A DNA stretch of 64,000 nt from contig OY282519.1 of assembly GCA_958296405.1 (NCBI GenBank), positions 1,844,132-1,908,131 of the forward strand, read 5' to 3'. This DNA comes from an uncultured Pseudomonadales bacterium. GTDB taxonomy: Bacteria > Pseudomonadota > Gammaproteobacteria > Pseudomonadales > Azotimanducaceae. A program made the position numbers and the translations under genes. Numbering within the stretch: the stretch's first letter is position 1; each line of letters begins with the position of its first letter. Below are positions 53,686 to 62,620 of this stretch, in pieces. The notes under the pieces were generated by a model. It saw only the letters and a program-made list of their open reading frames with translations, did not search any database and had not been told where the DNA came from.

Positions 53686-54659
53686 GCGGGCGCCTCGCCA
53701 GGCCCGCGCGGCGGCGCGGCTGGCTCGAAGTGGAAGTAAGTGATGCTGATGGCTTCGTGCAGGGCGTTGAGCTGAATCTGGCAATCATCGATGAAGTCGT
53801 GCAGGGCGGTGCCGTCCAAACGCTGCGGTCGCGCCGCCTTGAGGCGGCGCGCGATGCGTTCGCACACCCGCGCCGGCGCCACGTTCCTCGGCAGATGCCG
53901 CAGCCCAAAGCGGAGCGACCGCAAGCAGCCAGCGTAAGAGCGCGGAAACGCCTCGTTGGCGAACAGGAATTGCAGCACCGGCCCGCGTTCCACTTGGCCT
54001 TGGGTCGAGAACAGATAGCTCTGCATGGCATAGAGCGATTGCAGCGCGCTGCGCCAGATCACTTGCTCGAACGGCGGGAAACCGCCGCCGGCGTTTGGGT
54101 GCCGCGCCAGTGAATCGACGATGCGCGTCATCATGTCGGCGCGTTCGAGATGGTTGCCCAAGCGCAGAAACTGCCACTTCTCATCGTGCAGCATGGCGCT
54201 TGAAAGAAACCCCTCGATCTGCTGCACCCGGCGCGCCACGCCATCCAGGGCCGCGCCGCGGCGGCTGCGCGAGGGTTGGCCGGCAAGCTCTTCGCGCACA
54301 AAGAGGTAAAGCTCGTTGATGTATTGGAATGCGACGCGGGGCATGGCGCCGCGCACGATGCGCGCGTTGTCCCGTGCGCGGGCAGTGGAACTGGCGATGG
54401 ATGATGGATTCGCCGCGTCACCGGTGAGAAAGCGCGCCACGTTGCGTTCGTCCGTGTGCGCGTAGCGGGCATCGAAGGCGTCGCCGGCGCCGGCAATGTC
54501 GAGCAACGGCCGCCAGCCCAAGGAAGCGCCGGCCGGCAAGTCCATGAGCAGGTTCGCGTTCACCGCGACGACGCGCGCCGTGCTCTCGGCCCGCTCCAAG
54601 TAGCGCCCCATCCAGTAGATGGATTCGGCCACTCTGGAGAGCGTGCGCAGCGTCGGCAT
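53682..54659 (-). CDS. Alpha-E domain protein (DUF403)
   Basis: 325-residue all-helical protein of the alpha-E family. SRVAESIYWMGRYLERAEST, AREN-type helices and LHDEKWQFLRLGNHLERADM are the diagnostic repeats. Alpha-E proteins accompany circularly permuted ATP-grasp enzymes, transglutaminases and Anbu, and are proposed to take part in forming a peptide tag or metabolite. It starts six bases after the ATP-grasp gene and overlaps the MFS gene, so it is tightly coupled to both. Confidence 0.92.
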   Translation of the reverse strand: MPTLRTLSRVAESIYWMGRYLERAESTARVVAVNANLLMDLPAGASLGWRPLLDIAGAGDAFDARYAHTDERNVARFLTGDAANPSSIASSTARARDNARIVRGAMPRVAFQYINELYLFVREELAGQPSRSRRGAALDGVARRVQQIEGFLSSAMLHDEKWQFLRLGNHLERADMMTRIVDSLARHPNAGGGFPPFEQVIWRSALQSLYAMQSYLFSTQGQVERGPVLQFLFANEAFPRSYAGCLRSLRFGLRHLPRNVAPARVCERIARRLKAARPQRLDGTALHDFIDDCQIQLNALHEAISITYFHFEPAAPPRGPGEAPA

Positions 54660-54665
54660 GGCTTG

Positions 54666-56141
54666 TTAGCGCCGGGCGCGGGGCGCTGTGGCGGTGGAGT
54701 CCACCACCCAAGTGTCTTTGCTGCCCCCGCCCTGCGACGAGTTCACCACCGTGGAACCCTTGCGCAAGGCCACGCGGGTCAGCCCGCCCATGGTCACATA
54801 GCGTTCGTGGCCGGAGAGCACGAACGGTCGCAAGTCCAGATGGCGGGGTTCCAGCCGCCCGTCCGTCCAAGTCGGCGCCGTGGAGAGGGTGAGCATCGGC
54901 TGCGCCATGTAGTTGCGTGGATTGGCGAGGATGCGGCGGCGAAACCGCTCCCGCTCGCGCTTGGTGGCCTGCGGGCCGATCAACATGCCGTAGCCGCCGG
55001 ATTCGTTGGCCGGCTTCACCACCAGCGTGTCCAGATTGTCGAGCACATAGTCGCGCTCGCTCTTCTCCACGCAGCGATGGGAACGCACGTTGGGCAACAG
55101 CGGCGCTTCGCTCAAGTAGTAGCGGATGAGGTCCGGCACATAGGTGTAGATGACCTTATCGTCCGCCACGCCGCAGCCCGGCGCGTTGGCGAGGGCCACG
55201 TTGCCGGCGCGCCACGCTCGCATCAGCCCCGGGGCGCCCAGCAGCGAGTGTTCGTTGAAGGTTTCAGGGTCCAGAAACAAGTCATCCACGCGGCGGTACA
55301 GCACATGCAGCCGCACCAGCCCTTCGATGGTGCGCAGGTACACGCAGTCGTCGTCGCCCACCACGAGGTCGCGCCCCTCCACTAGGTCTACCGCCATCGT
55401 CTGTGCCAAGTACGAGTGTTCGAAGTAGGCAGAGTTGTGGATGCCCGGCGTCAGCACGGCGATGCGGGGCGTTTCGACGCCGTCCGGCGCGGCCGCGGCC
55501 AAGCAGCGCGAGAGTTGCCGCGGGTAGTCATCCACCGGATGGATGGCCAAGTGTTGGAACAGTTCCGGAAACACCCGCTTCATCACCTCGCGGTTCTCCA
55601 GCATGTAGGAGACGCCCGATGGCACGCGCAGGTTGTCTTCCAACACATACACGGCGCCGTCGTGGTCGCGCACCAAGTCCGAGCCGCACACATGGCTCCA
55701 AATGCCATTCGGCGTGTCCACGCCGACGCACTGCGGGCGAAACTCGCGGGATTTCTCGATGTAGGCGCGCGGCACCACGCCATCGCGCAGCACGCGCTGC
55801 TCATGGTAGATGTCGTCGATGAACAGGTTGAGGGCGGCGACGCGCTGCTTGAGGCCGCGCTCGATCGCCTCCCACTCGCGCCGTTGCACCAAGCGGGGAA
55901 TGATGTCGAACGGCCACTCGCGGTCGATGGCGTTCGGCGATTCGTCGTTGTACACGGAGAACGTGATGCCCATGGCGCGGATGGCGAGGTTGGCCGCGGC
56001 TTGGCGCTCGCCGAGCTCGACGTCCGAGAGGCGCGCCAACATCTTGCGCAACGGGCCGGCGCCGGGGCGGGCGCGGCCGGTTGGCGCAATGAGTTCGTCC
56101 CAAACGCCCGCGGCGTTGTATTCTTTCCAATCGATAGGCAT
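54666..56141 (-). CDS. Circularly permuted ATP-grasp protein
   Basis: 491-residue enzyme of the circularly permuted type 2 ATP-grasp group (DUF404/DUF407), a carboxylate-amine ligase. GITFSVYNDE, RPFDIIPR-like segments, HVCGSDLVRD, VPSGVSYMLENREVM, TPGIHNSAYFEHS and VVKPANESGGYGMLIGP are family blocks. It heads a leftward operon with alpha-E and MFS and is divergent from Anbu with only 20 bases between the start codons, so the two units must share a control region. Confidence 0.92.
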   Translation of the reverse strand: MPIDWKEYNAAGVWDELIAPTGRARPGAGPLRKMLARLSDVELGERQAAANLAIRAMGITFSVYNDESPNAIDREWPFDIIPRLVQRREWEAIERGLKQRVAALNLFIDDIYHEQRVLRDGVVPRAYIEKSREFRPQCVGVDTPNGIWSHVCGSDLVRDHDGAVYVLEDNLRVPSGVSYMLENREVMKRVFPELFQHLAIHPVDDYPRQLSRCLAAAAPDGVETPRIAVLTPGIHNSAYFEHSYLAQTMAVDLVEGRDLVVGDDDCVYLRTIEGLVRLHVLYRRVDDLFLDPETFNEHSLLGAPGLMRAWRAGNVALANAPGCGVADDKVIYTYVPDLIRYYLSEAPLLPNVRSHRCVEKSERDYVLDNLDTLVVKPANESGGYGMLIGPQATKRERERFRRRILANPRNYMAQPMLTLSTAPTWTDGRLEPRHLDLRPFVLSGHERYVTMGGLTRVALRKGSTVVNSSQGGGSKDTWVVDSTATAPRARR

Positions 56142-56161
56142 CGACCGTCAAGGATACGCCG

Positions 56162-57124
56162 ATGAGTTATTGCCTGGCGATTCGCACGGCTTCCGGCTTG
56201 GTGTTCGCCAGCGACTCGCGCACTCACGGCGGCGTGGACGATGTGAACGCCTACAGCAAGATGCATCTGTTCGATGCATTTGGAGACCGGGTGTTCGTGC
56301 TGTTGAGCGCCGGCAACCTCTCAACGACGCAGGCGGTGTTGCGGCGGCTGCGCGAAGGCGTGGCGGATGCCGCTCACGCCAGCCAAGTGCGCGGCCCCAG
56401 TGCGCCCGGCCGGGACGGCGGCAAGCCGAGCGCCGTCGCCAAGCTCAAGCAGCTCGCATCCTTCATGGGCGCGGGCAGCGCGTCGCGTGTGACGGAACGT
56501 GTCTCGCGGCGCCAAGCGGATGCGCACGGCGCCGCCGCGGAAGGTTTGCCCGCGCCGGCTGCGAGCGCGCCACGCCCGCCGGAGGCTTCCCCCTTAACCC
56601 ATGCCGAGACGGTGTTCGACGCGGCGGAAGGCGTTGGGCGGCTGAGCCGCGCAGTGCGGGAGGAACATCGCGCCGATGAGGAGGACGCGCGCTTTGGGGC
56701 GAGCTTCATCTTGGGCGGCCAAATCGCTGGCCAAACGCCAGAACTGTGCCTCATCTATCCGGAAGGAAACTGCATCGTGCCATCGCCGGAAAAACCGTTC
56801 CTGCAAATCGGCGAAACGCAGTATGGCAAGCCCATTCTGGATCGGTTCGTCACCTTCGACACACCCTTGGCGGACGCGGCGCGCTGCGCCCTCGTATCGC
56901 TGGATTCCACCATGCGCAGCAACTTGGCCGTCGGCCCGCCCCTCGAACTGGCTGTGTTGGAACAGGACAGCCTGGGCATCACCCGCCACGAACGCTTCGA
57001 GGCGGATGCGCCGTTCCTGCTGGATGTGCAAGCGAGCTGGTCTGCCACGGTGGCGCGCGGCATGCGTGAATTGCCGCGTTTCCCTTGGGAGGCGGCGCGG
57101 GGCAGCGAGGCCCGCAGCGCATGA
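56162..57124 (+). CDS. anbu: Proteasome-like peptidase Anbu with an internal insertion
   Basis: 320-residue Ntn-hydrolase of the Anbu family (proteasome-related, forms open helical rings). SYCLAIRTASGLVFASDSRT, SKMHLFD with the conserved Lys (about 33), LLSAGNLSTTQAVL, FILGGQIAGQTPELCLIYPEGN and GETQYGKPILDRF are typical. After Met removal the N-terminal residue is Ser2, where most relatives have Thr. The usual protein is about 245 residues; here about 70 extra residues rich in Ala and Pro (about 78-147) are inserted. The stop overlaps the M32 gene start (ATGA). Confidence 0.92.
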   Translation: MSYCLAIRTASGLVFASDSRTHGGVDDVNAYSKMHLFDAFGDRVFVLLSAGNLSTTQAVLRRLREGVADAAHASQVRGPSAPGRDGGKPSAVAKLKQLASFMGAGSASRVTERVSRRQADAHGAAAEGLPAPAASAPRPPEASPLTHAETVFDAAEGVGRLSRAVREEHRADEEDARFGASFILGGQIAGQTPELCLIYPEGNCIVPSPEKPFLQIGETQYGKPILDRFVTFDTPLADAARCALVSLDSTMRSNLAVGPPLELAVLEQDSLGITRHERFEADAPFLLDVQASWSATVARGMRELPRFPWEAARGSEARSA

Positions 57125-58617
57125 GTTACGCCGCGCTGCACAAGGCATTTGAGGAGATTGGCCGCCTAGCCCATGCCCAAGCCATCCTCGCTTGGGACGA
57201 AGCGGTGATGATGCCGGTCGGTGGCGGCGCGGCGCGCGCCGAAGCGCTGGCCACGTTGGCCGGCATCGCACATCGCCGCGTCGCCGACGAGCGCATCGGC
57301 GAATGGGCGGAAGCGGCGCTGGCGCAGGGCGATTTGGACGAGTGGCGCCAAGCCAATGTGCGCGAAATGCTGCGCGCATGGCGGCGCGCGCGGGCGCTGC
57401 CGGAGCGTTTGGTGGTGGAATCCAGCCGCGCCAATGCCTTGAGCGAGCAGGCATGGCGCGCGGCGCGCCCCGCCAACGACTGGAACGCCGTCGCCAAGCC
57501 GCTGGCCAAGGTGCTGGAACTCACCCGCTCGAAGGCGCAGGCGTTGGCCGAAGCGTTGCAGCTGGACGCTTACGACGCCCTGCTCGATGGCTACGAGGCG
57601 GGTTTGCGGCGCGCGTTCGTGACGCCGCTCTTCGAGCGGTTGAAAGCGGCGCTGCCGAACATCATCGACCGCGCCATCGGCGCCCAGCGCCCCGCACTGC
57701 CGCTGCCGGGGCCCGTTGCCATCCCGCGTCAGGAAGCCTTGGCGCGGCGGCTGATGGAGCGCGTGGGGTTCGATTTTGAGCGTGGCCGCCTCGACGTCAC
57801 GCATCATCCGTTCTGCGGAGGCGACCCGGACGATGTGCGTGTCACCACCCGCTACAACGCGGACAACTTCCTCGAGGCCATGTTCGCCGTGCTGCATGAG
57901 ACGGGCCATGGCATGTACGAGCAGGGCTTGCCGACGGCGTGGCGCGGCCAACCGGTGGGCCGCTCCGGCGGCATGGCGCTGCACGAGAGCCAATCGTTGT
58001 TCATGGAACAGCAGGTGTGTCGCAGCCCCGCCTTCTTCGACTTCGCTGCGCCGCTGGTGCGCGAAGCGTTCGGCGCCGACGCCGCGGATGCGCGCTGGGG
58101 CGCGGCGAACCTGCACCGCGCCGCAACGCGGGTGGAGCGCAGCCGCATTCGCGTGGAGGCAGACGAGGCCACCTATCCGCTGCACGTCATCCTGCGCTAC
58201 GAGTTGGAACAGGCGCTCATTGACGGCCGGCTTGCGGTGGCAGACATCCCTGATGCTTGGAACGCCGCGACGCAGGCGCTCCTTGGTTTCGATTTGGAGG
58301 GCGAGCACCGCGATGGCTGCATGCAGGATGTGCATTGGTTCGGTGGCCTCTGCGGCTACTTCCCAACTTACACGCTGGGCGCGCTGGCTGCCGCGCAGCT
58401 CCACCGCGCCGCGGCGGCGGCCTTGCCGGGCTTGGCGGACGCTGTGCGGGGTGGCGAGTTCGAGGCGCTTGTCGGGTGGCTGCGCCACAATGTCCACAGC
58501 GTCGGGCGGCTGCGCGATACCAGCGTCATCATTGAGGCGGCCACCGGGGAACAGTTGGGGGCTGATGCATTGCTTACGCATCTGGATGCCCGCTACGCAG
58601 GGGCGGCGCATGTTTAG
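57121..58617 (+). CDS. M32 (Taq-type) carboxypeptidase
   Basis: 498-residue metallocarboxypeptidase of family M32. The zinc motif LHETGHGMYEQG (HExxH), the second Glu region GMALHESQSLFMEQQV and HRDGCMQDVHWFGGLCGYFPTY are complete. It removes C-terminal residues from peptides in the cytoplasm. The ATG overlaps the Anbu stop by four bases, tying a peptidase to the proteasome-like gene. Length matches the family. Confidence 0.93.
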   Translation: MSYAALHKAFEEIGRLAHAQAILAWDEAVMMPVGGGAARAEALATLAGIAHRRVADERIGEWAEAALAQGDLDEWRQANVREMLRAWRRARALPERLVVESSRANALSEQAWRAARPANDWNAVAKPLAKVLELTRSKAQALAEALQLDAYDALLDGYEAGLRRAFVTPLFERLKAALPNIIDRAIGAQRPALPLPGPVAIPRQEALARRLMERVGFDFERGRLDVTHHPFCGGDPDDVRVTTRYNADNFLEAMFAVLHETGHGMYEQGLPTAWRGQPVGRSGGMALHESQSLFMEQQVCRSPAFFDFAAPLVREAFGADAADARWGAANLHRAATRVERSRIRVEADEATYPLHVILRYELEQALIDGRLAVADIPDAWNAATQALLGFDLEGEHRDGCMQDVHWFGGLCGYFPTYTLGALAAAQLHRAAAAALPGLADAVRGGEFEALVGWLRHNVHSVGRLRDTSVIIEAATGEQLGADALLTHLDARYAGAAHV

Positions 58618-59149
58618 CGGCCTGCTGGAACGGCGTGGCCGGGTGCTCGCATGGGCGGCCCTCCGTTTCGCCGCCGCTGCGCTCTCAGCTGGCGCCGGCG
58701 CGTCCGCGCCGGACAGTGAGGAGGCGGAGGCGGAATTGGATGTCGAGACGATCCTCGCCAACCCCTTGGGGGCGGATGACTATCGCGACGGCCAGCGCTG
58801 CATTTCGAACCGCGGCTACCGCAACATCGAGGTGCTGGACGAAGGCAACCTGTTGTTCGTGGGCCGCCAGCGCACTTGGCTGAATCGCTTGCGCGGGCGC
58901 TGCGCCGGCTTGCGCGACGACATGATCATCTATCTGGATGTGCATGGTTCCCGCGTTTGCGAGCTGGACCACTTTCGCGCGCAGCATCGGGGCGGCATCA
59001 GCATCCCAACGCCCATGTGCATGCTCGGCGGGTTCGAGGAGATCGACCCGGCGCAGGTGCAGGGGCTGATCGACGCGGTGTCGGCGCAAGGCGGCACCCG
59101 TGCGACGGACGACGAGGGTGCCACTGCCCCGGACGACGATGGCGGTTGA
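58610..59149 (+). CDS. DUF6491-like exported protein
   Basis: 179-residue protein with a signal peptide (LAWAALRFAAAALSAGAGA). The core DGQRCISNRGYRNIEVLDEG, NLLFVGRQRTWLNRLRG and RCAGLRDDMIIYLD resembles DUF6491, which is small, secreted or periplasmic and of unknown role. Four or so cysteines are probably paired. Its start overlaps the M32 stop by eight bases, and a paralogue follows 25 bases after. Confidence 0.7.
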   Translation: MFSGLLERRGRVLAWAALRFAAAALSAGAGASAPDSEEAEAELDVETILANPLGADDYRDGQRCISNRGYRNIEVLDEGNLLFVGRQRTWLNRLRGRCAGLRDDMIIYLDVHGSRVCELDHFRAQHRGGISIPTPMCMLGGFEEIDPAQVQGLIDAVSAQGGTRATDDEGATAPDDDGG

Positions 59150-59174
59150 ACGTCGCCACGCAGGAAGGGGACTG

Positions 59175-59786
59175 ATGCCCAAGGTGCTGCTCGCATCCCT
59201 GTTGGCGGCGCTCGTCACTGGCTCGACCGGCGCTGAGGAACCAGCGCTCGACGCAGCGCAAGAGCGTGATGGTGCCTCCGAAGCGGCGGTTGCCGCCGCC
59301 GCGCCCGAAGCGCCCGGGCCGGCAACGCCTGCCGAGACGGCCAATGCACTTGGCGGCGAGGTGCCGGGAGAAATGGCCGCGGATGAGGAGCCGCCAAGCG
59401 CCGAGGACGATCTGGATGCCGTCATCGCGGAGATATTGGCTGGCCCGGCCGCGGTGGACGAAGCCTCCGCTGCGAAATGCGTCGTGCGCTCGCGCATCCG
59501 CCGCACGGAAGTGTTGAGCGAGCGCCATGTCGCCTTTCACATGCGCGGTGGCAAGAAGTACCTCATTCAATTCAAGCGCCGCTGCGTAGGGCTCCAGCGC
59601 CATGGCCCGATTCGCTTGGAATCGCGTTCCATGCAGCTATGCGCGATGGACACCATCCAAGGCCGCTTTGCCGTGGGCTTCAGCGGCTCGTGGGGGCCGC
59701 GCTGCCTCATCCCCGGCTTCGAGCCGGTGAGCGCAGAGCAGTTGGAGTTCATCGAGGAGGCGTTGCGGGCCGGCAACGTGCGCTGA
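59175..59786 (+). CDS. DUF6491-like exported protein, second copy
   Basis: 203-residue paralogue of the preceding protein: signal peptide (MPKVLLASLLAALVTGSTGA), a long Ala/Pro/Glu-rich spacer, then the same domain (AKCVVRSRIRRTEVLSERHV, FHMRGGKKYLIQFKRRC, FSGSWGPRCLIPGF). ATG 59175 is behind GGAAGGGG. Function unknown; tandem duplication with changed N-terminal spacer suggests the pair interact or are alternative forms. Confidence 0.7.
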   Translation: MPKVLLASLLAALVTGSTGAEEPALDAAQERDGASEAAVAAAAPEAPGPATPAETANALGGEVPGEMAADEEPPSAEDDLDAVIAEILAGPAAVDEASAAKCVVRSRIRRTEVLSERHVAFHMRGGKKYLIQFKRRCVGLQRHGPIRLESRSMQLCAMDTIQGRFAVGFSGSWGPRCLIPGFEPVSAEQLEFIEEALRAGNVR

Positions 59787-59809
59787 GCAAGTTGCCAAAA
59801 GGCGTTGAT

Positions 59810-60544
59810 GTGAAACAGGAGAGGGCCCGGTCCGCCATGAGGATGCGCGTCGCCGCGCGGCGCTTCGCCGATTTCGTTTGCGACCGCAAAGATATGCGTC
59901 TGTACTATGCGGCCTGTGTCTGCTTGCTTGTCGCCACGGCAGGGCTGCGCTTGCATGACCTTTCGGACAAGTCTCTGCGGCATGACGAAGCGGCAGCGGC
60001 CGATCTTGCGACGGGCACGCCCTTAGAAATCATCCGCGGCACACGTCTCTATAACTCGTCTCCGATCCTGTACCCCTTTGTCCTGCACGCGGTGCAGAGA
60101 GTCGAGGCCACGCCCTTCAGCATCCGAGTCGTGCCCGCGGTCGCCAGCGTCCTCACCGTCGTGGCGATGCTCTTTCTGCTGCCGCGCCTAGGGGTCGCGC
60201 GGGGCGCCGCGTTCCTGGCGGCCCTGCTCGCCACGCTTTCCGTCGAAGCGATCTGGCATGCGCAGGATGCCCGGGAGTACTCCGTCGACGCGCTGGTGGC
60301 GCTGCTCATGGTGGCGGGGCTGCTGCGGCATCTGCGGGACGGCAAGAAGGCCTTGCTCTGCGCTTCCCTGTTCGCGGCCCCGCTGGTGCAGTACGGCCTT
60401 GTGTTGTTCGGCGCCGCCGTAGTGGGTGCCGCAATGATCCTGCCCCCCCCCCCCCCCCCCCCCCCAACCCGAAACTGGCGGTGCTGGAACGGAGCTCATG
60501 CCTGCGGCGGACTCGCTATTGGGCCAAGCCGCGCATCACCTTGA
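59810..60544 (+). CDS. GT39/PMT-like membrane glycosyltransferase, N-terminal part (frame broken)
   Basis: The N-terminal part of a polytopic membrane protein. The first luminal loop reads LSDKSLRHDEAAAADLATGT, with the Asp-Glu pair typical of GT39/ArnT/PMT-type transferases that use lipid-linked sugars, followed by helices such as VASVLTVVAMLFLL and WHAQDAREYSVDAL. A run of 23 C at 60443-60465 gives a polyproline, after which the frame becomes meaningless and stops. The rest of the protein continues in another frame. Start could be GTG 59810, or ATG 59837. Confidence 0.65.
   Translation: MKQERARSAMRMRVAARRFADFVCDRKDMRLYYAACVCLLVATAGLRLHDLSDKSLRHDEAAAADLATGTPLEIIRGTRLYNSSPILYPFVLHAVQRVEATPFSIRVVPAVASVLTVVAMLFLLPRLGVARGAAFLAALLATLSVEAIWHAQDAREYSVDALVALLMVAGLLRHLRDGKKALLCASLFAAPLVQYGLVLFGAAVVGAAMILPPPPPPPPTRNWRCWNGAHACGGLAIGPSRASP
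60443..60465 (+). repeat. Homopolymer of 23 C inside a glycosyltransferase gene
   Basis: A run of 23 consecutive C. Length changes by slippage would alter the frame: 24 or 21 C would join the upstream and downstream halves, while 23 gives the broken form seen here. Either a phase-variation switch or an assembly/sequencing artefact; a run this long is hard to read accurately. Confidence 0.9.
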
Positions 60545-61818
60545 TCTGGCCCATGGCCTGCTTTTCAGGCGGGTGCGCCACGAGCTACCTAGTCACTGTG
60601 CGCTACCAATGGCATAACCCGGACTTCGCCGTGGATGGCGGTCTCGGAGGGTATTTTCAGGGAGAGTTCGATGCGCGCGCGATCTTCGAGTTTTCGATTG
60701 ATGCGATTTGGAGTTTGTTGACGTATCACCTGCCGCCGGTTGTCGCGATGGCGGCGCTGGCCGCATTCATGATCGTCTTGGCTGCAGCAGTCTTGGGAAA
60801 AGGCCGAGGAACGCCGCAGGCCCGCGCCGTCTTGGTTGTGTTCTCCTTCGGCATCGCCATCGCCATCGGCGCCGCCGTGCTGGGGCTGTATCCGCTGGGG
60901 AACATTCGCCACGCCATCTATCTGGGGCCGATCGTCTTTCTGGCGGTGGGCGTCGCGTTCCATCGGACAGCGGACGTCTTGTCCTCGCTCACGCGGCGGA
61001 GATGGTCGATGCCCGCCCTGCTCATCATGACCGGCGCGACGGCGCTTGCCGGGGTGGGCGAAGTTCGAGAGGGCGGCCCGTACCAAGCAAGCGAAGACGT
61101 GAAGTCCGTGCTTGCGGTGTTGAAGGAAGAGGCGCGGGAAGAGGACACGGTCTATTTCGGCTGGGGGGCAGCCCCAACCGCCCAGTTTTATCTAATGGAA
61201 GAGGGGAAGCCGGCCAACTACCACTATGGAACCGTCGGCTGGTGCTGGCGCTCTCTGAATGCATGCCTTCGCGAGATGACTGATCTGGCCTTCTGGCCCG
61301 GCGGCAGAATCTGGTTTGTCACTCTGCATCTGCCAATGGCCAAGCTGCAAACCAACATGCCTGCGGTTTCGGTCGAGGAGGTCGTCTCCGGTGGAAGGCC
61401 CAGCCTCTATCTGATTGAAGACGCCGGAGCCTTGATGAACCTTCACGCCACCGTTTTGGTGAAGGACGTCGAGACGATCTTGACCCGCCAGCCGTCTATC
61501 CGCTCCACCTTCGACGTCCATCTCAGCGAGGACGCGTTGATCTACTCCAAGGCGCCATGCGGCGCCGGGGACGTGCGGGACACGTTCTTCCTGCACCTTG
61601 ACCCAGCGGACGCGAGCGACCTGCCCGAACACCGCAGGCGGCACGGCTTTGACAACCTCGACTTCCGCTTCAACGACAGCCGCGGCCGTTGGTTTCGGTC
61701 CGCCGAGCGGTGCGCGGCCCTGCGAGAGCTTCCCGGCTACGACTTCGTTGGCATTCGCACAGGCCAGTACAACGACGAAGGCCCCCTCTGGACCGGCGAG
61801 TTCCGCTTTGACGGGTAG
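60481..61818 (+). CDS. GT39/PMT-like membrane glycosyltransferase, C-terminal part
   Basis: 445-residue continuation in another frame of the gene broken at the C tract. It carries further hydrophobic helices (VVAMAALAAFMIVLAAAVLG, YPLGNIRHAIYLGPIVFLAV, MPALLIMTGATALAG) and then a soluble domain of about 200 residues (EEDTVYFGWGAAPTAQFYLM, YHYGTVGWCWRS, GRIWFVTLHLPMAKLQ) typical of the C-terminus of GT39-like proteins. The start given is only the first in-frame initiator after the tract; the true protein begins at 59810 or 59837 when the frames are joined. Confidence 0.65.
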   Translation: MLERSSCLRRTRYWAKPRITLIWPMACFSGGCATSYLVTVRYQWHNPDFAVDGGLGGYFQGEFDARAIFEFSIDAIWSLLTYHLPPVVAMAALAAFMIVLAAAVLGKGRGTPQARAVLVVFSFGIAIAIGAAVLGLYPLGNIRHAIYLGPIVFLAVGVAFHRTADVLSSLTRRRWSMPALLIMTGATALAGVGEVREGGPYQASEDVKSVLAVLKEEAREEDTVYFGWGAAPTAQFYLMEEGKPANYHYGTVGWCWRSLNACLREMTDLAFWPGGRIWFVTLHLPMAKLQTNMPAVSVEEVVSGGRPSLYLIEDAGALMNLHATVLVKDVETILTRQPSIRSTFDVHLSEDALIYSKAPCGAGDVRDTFFLHLDPADASDLPEHRRRHGFDNLDFRFNDSRGRWFRSAERCAALRELPGYDFVGIRTGQYNDEGPLWTGEFRFDG

Positions 61819-62368
61819 CCGGGGCAGCGCCTCTCGGCCTGTGTCGTCGCTTCATCCAAAGCCAACCATCGCTCATCAAAGGACACGCGCACCCGCGGAC
61901 GCACGAAGGGTCATTTCGGGGCCATGCAGGGGCGGCTGCCGAAGGAGTTGGCGGCGGAGGGCGTCCCCGAACTCGGACGCGCGCTTGTCGCTGTTCCCCG
62001 GGCAACCTCGGTCGCAAGGCTCGGCCGGAAAGGAGGGAACCGGACAGATGACGTGCTGGGAAAAGCGGACAGATCAATTGCTATTGACACAGCCCCTGCA
62101 TTGCGCTTGACAACGCCGCATGGCGGTGCCCATGATGCGCATCAGGGTCAGCGACCCAATCAGGCTGCGGTGAGGTGCCCTTGGTGCCAATGTAGCGGGA
62201 AAAGGCCGACACCGCCGCTGGCTCAGTCCGCTCTCTTCCTGTACAGCAGGAGATCGTTTCGCCTCTTGTCGGCCGCTGTGCCGAAAGAAGTCCAAAGGAG
62301 CGACTCGTCCTCGAGGGCATCAATGAATCGACGTTTATGACCGCGTCGATGCGGATCATGTGTACGGA
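61819..62368. other. Gene-poor region with a short direct repeat
   Basis: About 550 bases with no convincing gene. CGGACAGAT occurs at 62041-62049 and again at 62066-62074, 25 bases apart, and TTGACA is found at 62084 and 62107. These could be a promoter region for the STAND unit or an IS end remnant; I see no transposase. Confidence 0.5.
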
Positions 62369-62620
62369 ATGACACCGAACGAAACACCAAAGGACATTTG
62401 GGGCGCAGACGGAGCGCGGCATCTCAACGAGCCCTTGGATGGCGACGACGACTCGCGTTGGCTGGACACCAATCGCGCTAGGGGCGAGGCGAGCGTCAAG
62501 CCATTCGCGCAAACACTAAGCGTAGACACGGCGAGCGGAACGCTGCGCCGTCTGGCGGATCGCGTGGCCGGCACATGCAAGCCCCGGCCACCAGACGCCC
62601 ACGGCGTCATCGAGCCATGA
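62369..62620 (+). CDS. Small protein upstream of the STAND gene
   Basis: 83 residues from ATG (or 86 from GTG 62360). Charged and soluble: MTPNETPKDIWGADGARHLN, GDDDSRWLDTNRARGEAS, VDTASGTLRRLADRVAG. No family recognised. The stop overlaps the start of the STAND gene by four bases (ATGA), so the two are translated together. It might be a regulator or a small partner of the defence-like protein, or merely a leader ORF that sets translation. Confidence 0.5.
   Translation: MTPNETPKDIWGADGARHLNEPLDGDDDSRWLDTNRARGEASVKPFAQTLSVDTASGTLRRLADRVAGTCKPRPPDAHGVIEP

Noticed and set aside
61924-62340. Possible gene or transposase remnant of 138 codons
   Set aside because: No recognisable motif in any frame and no flanking inverted repeats; kept only as an intergenic note.
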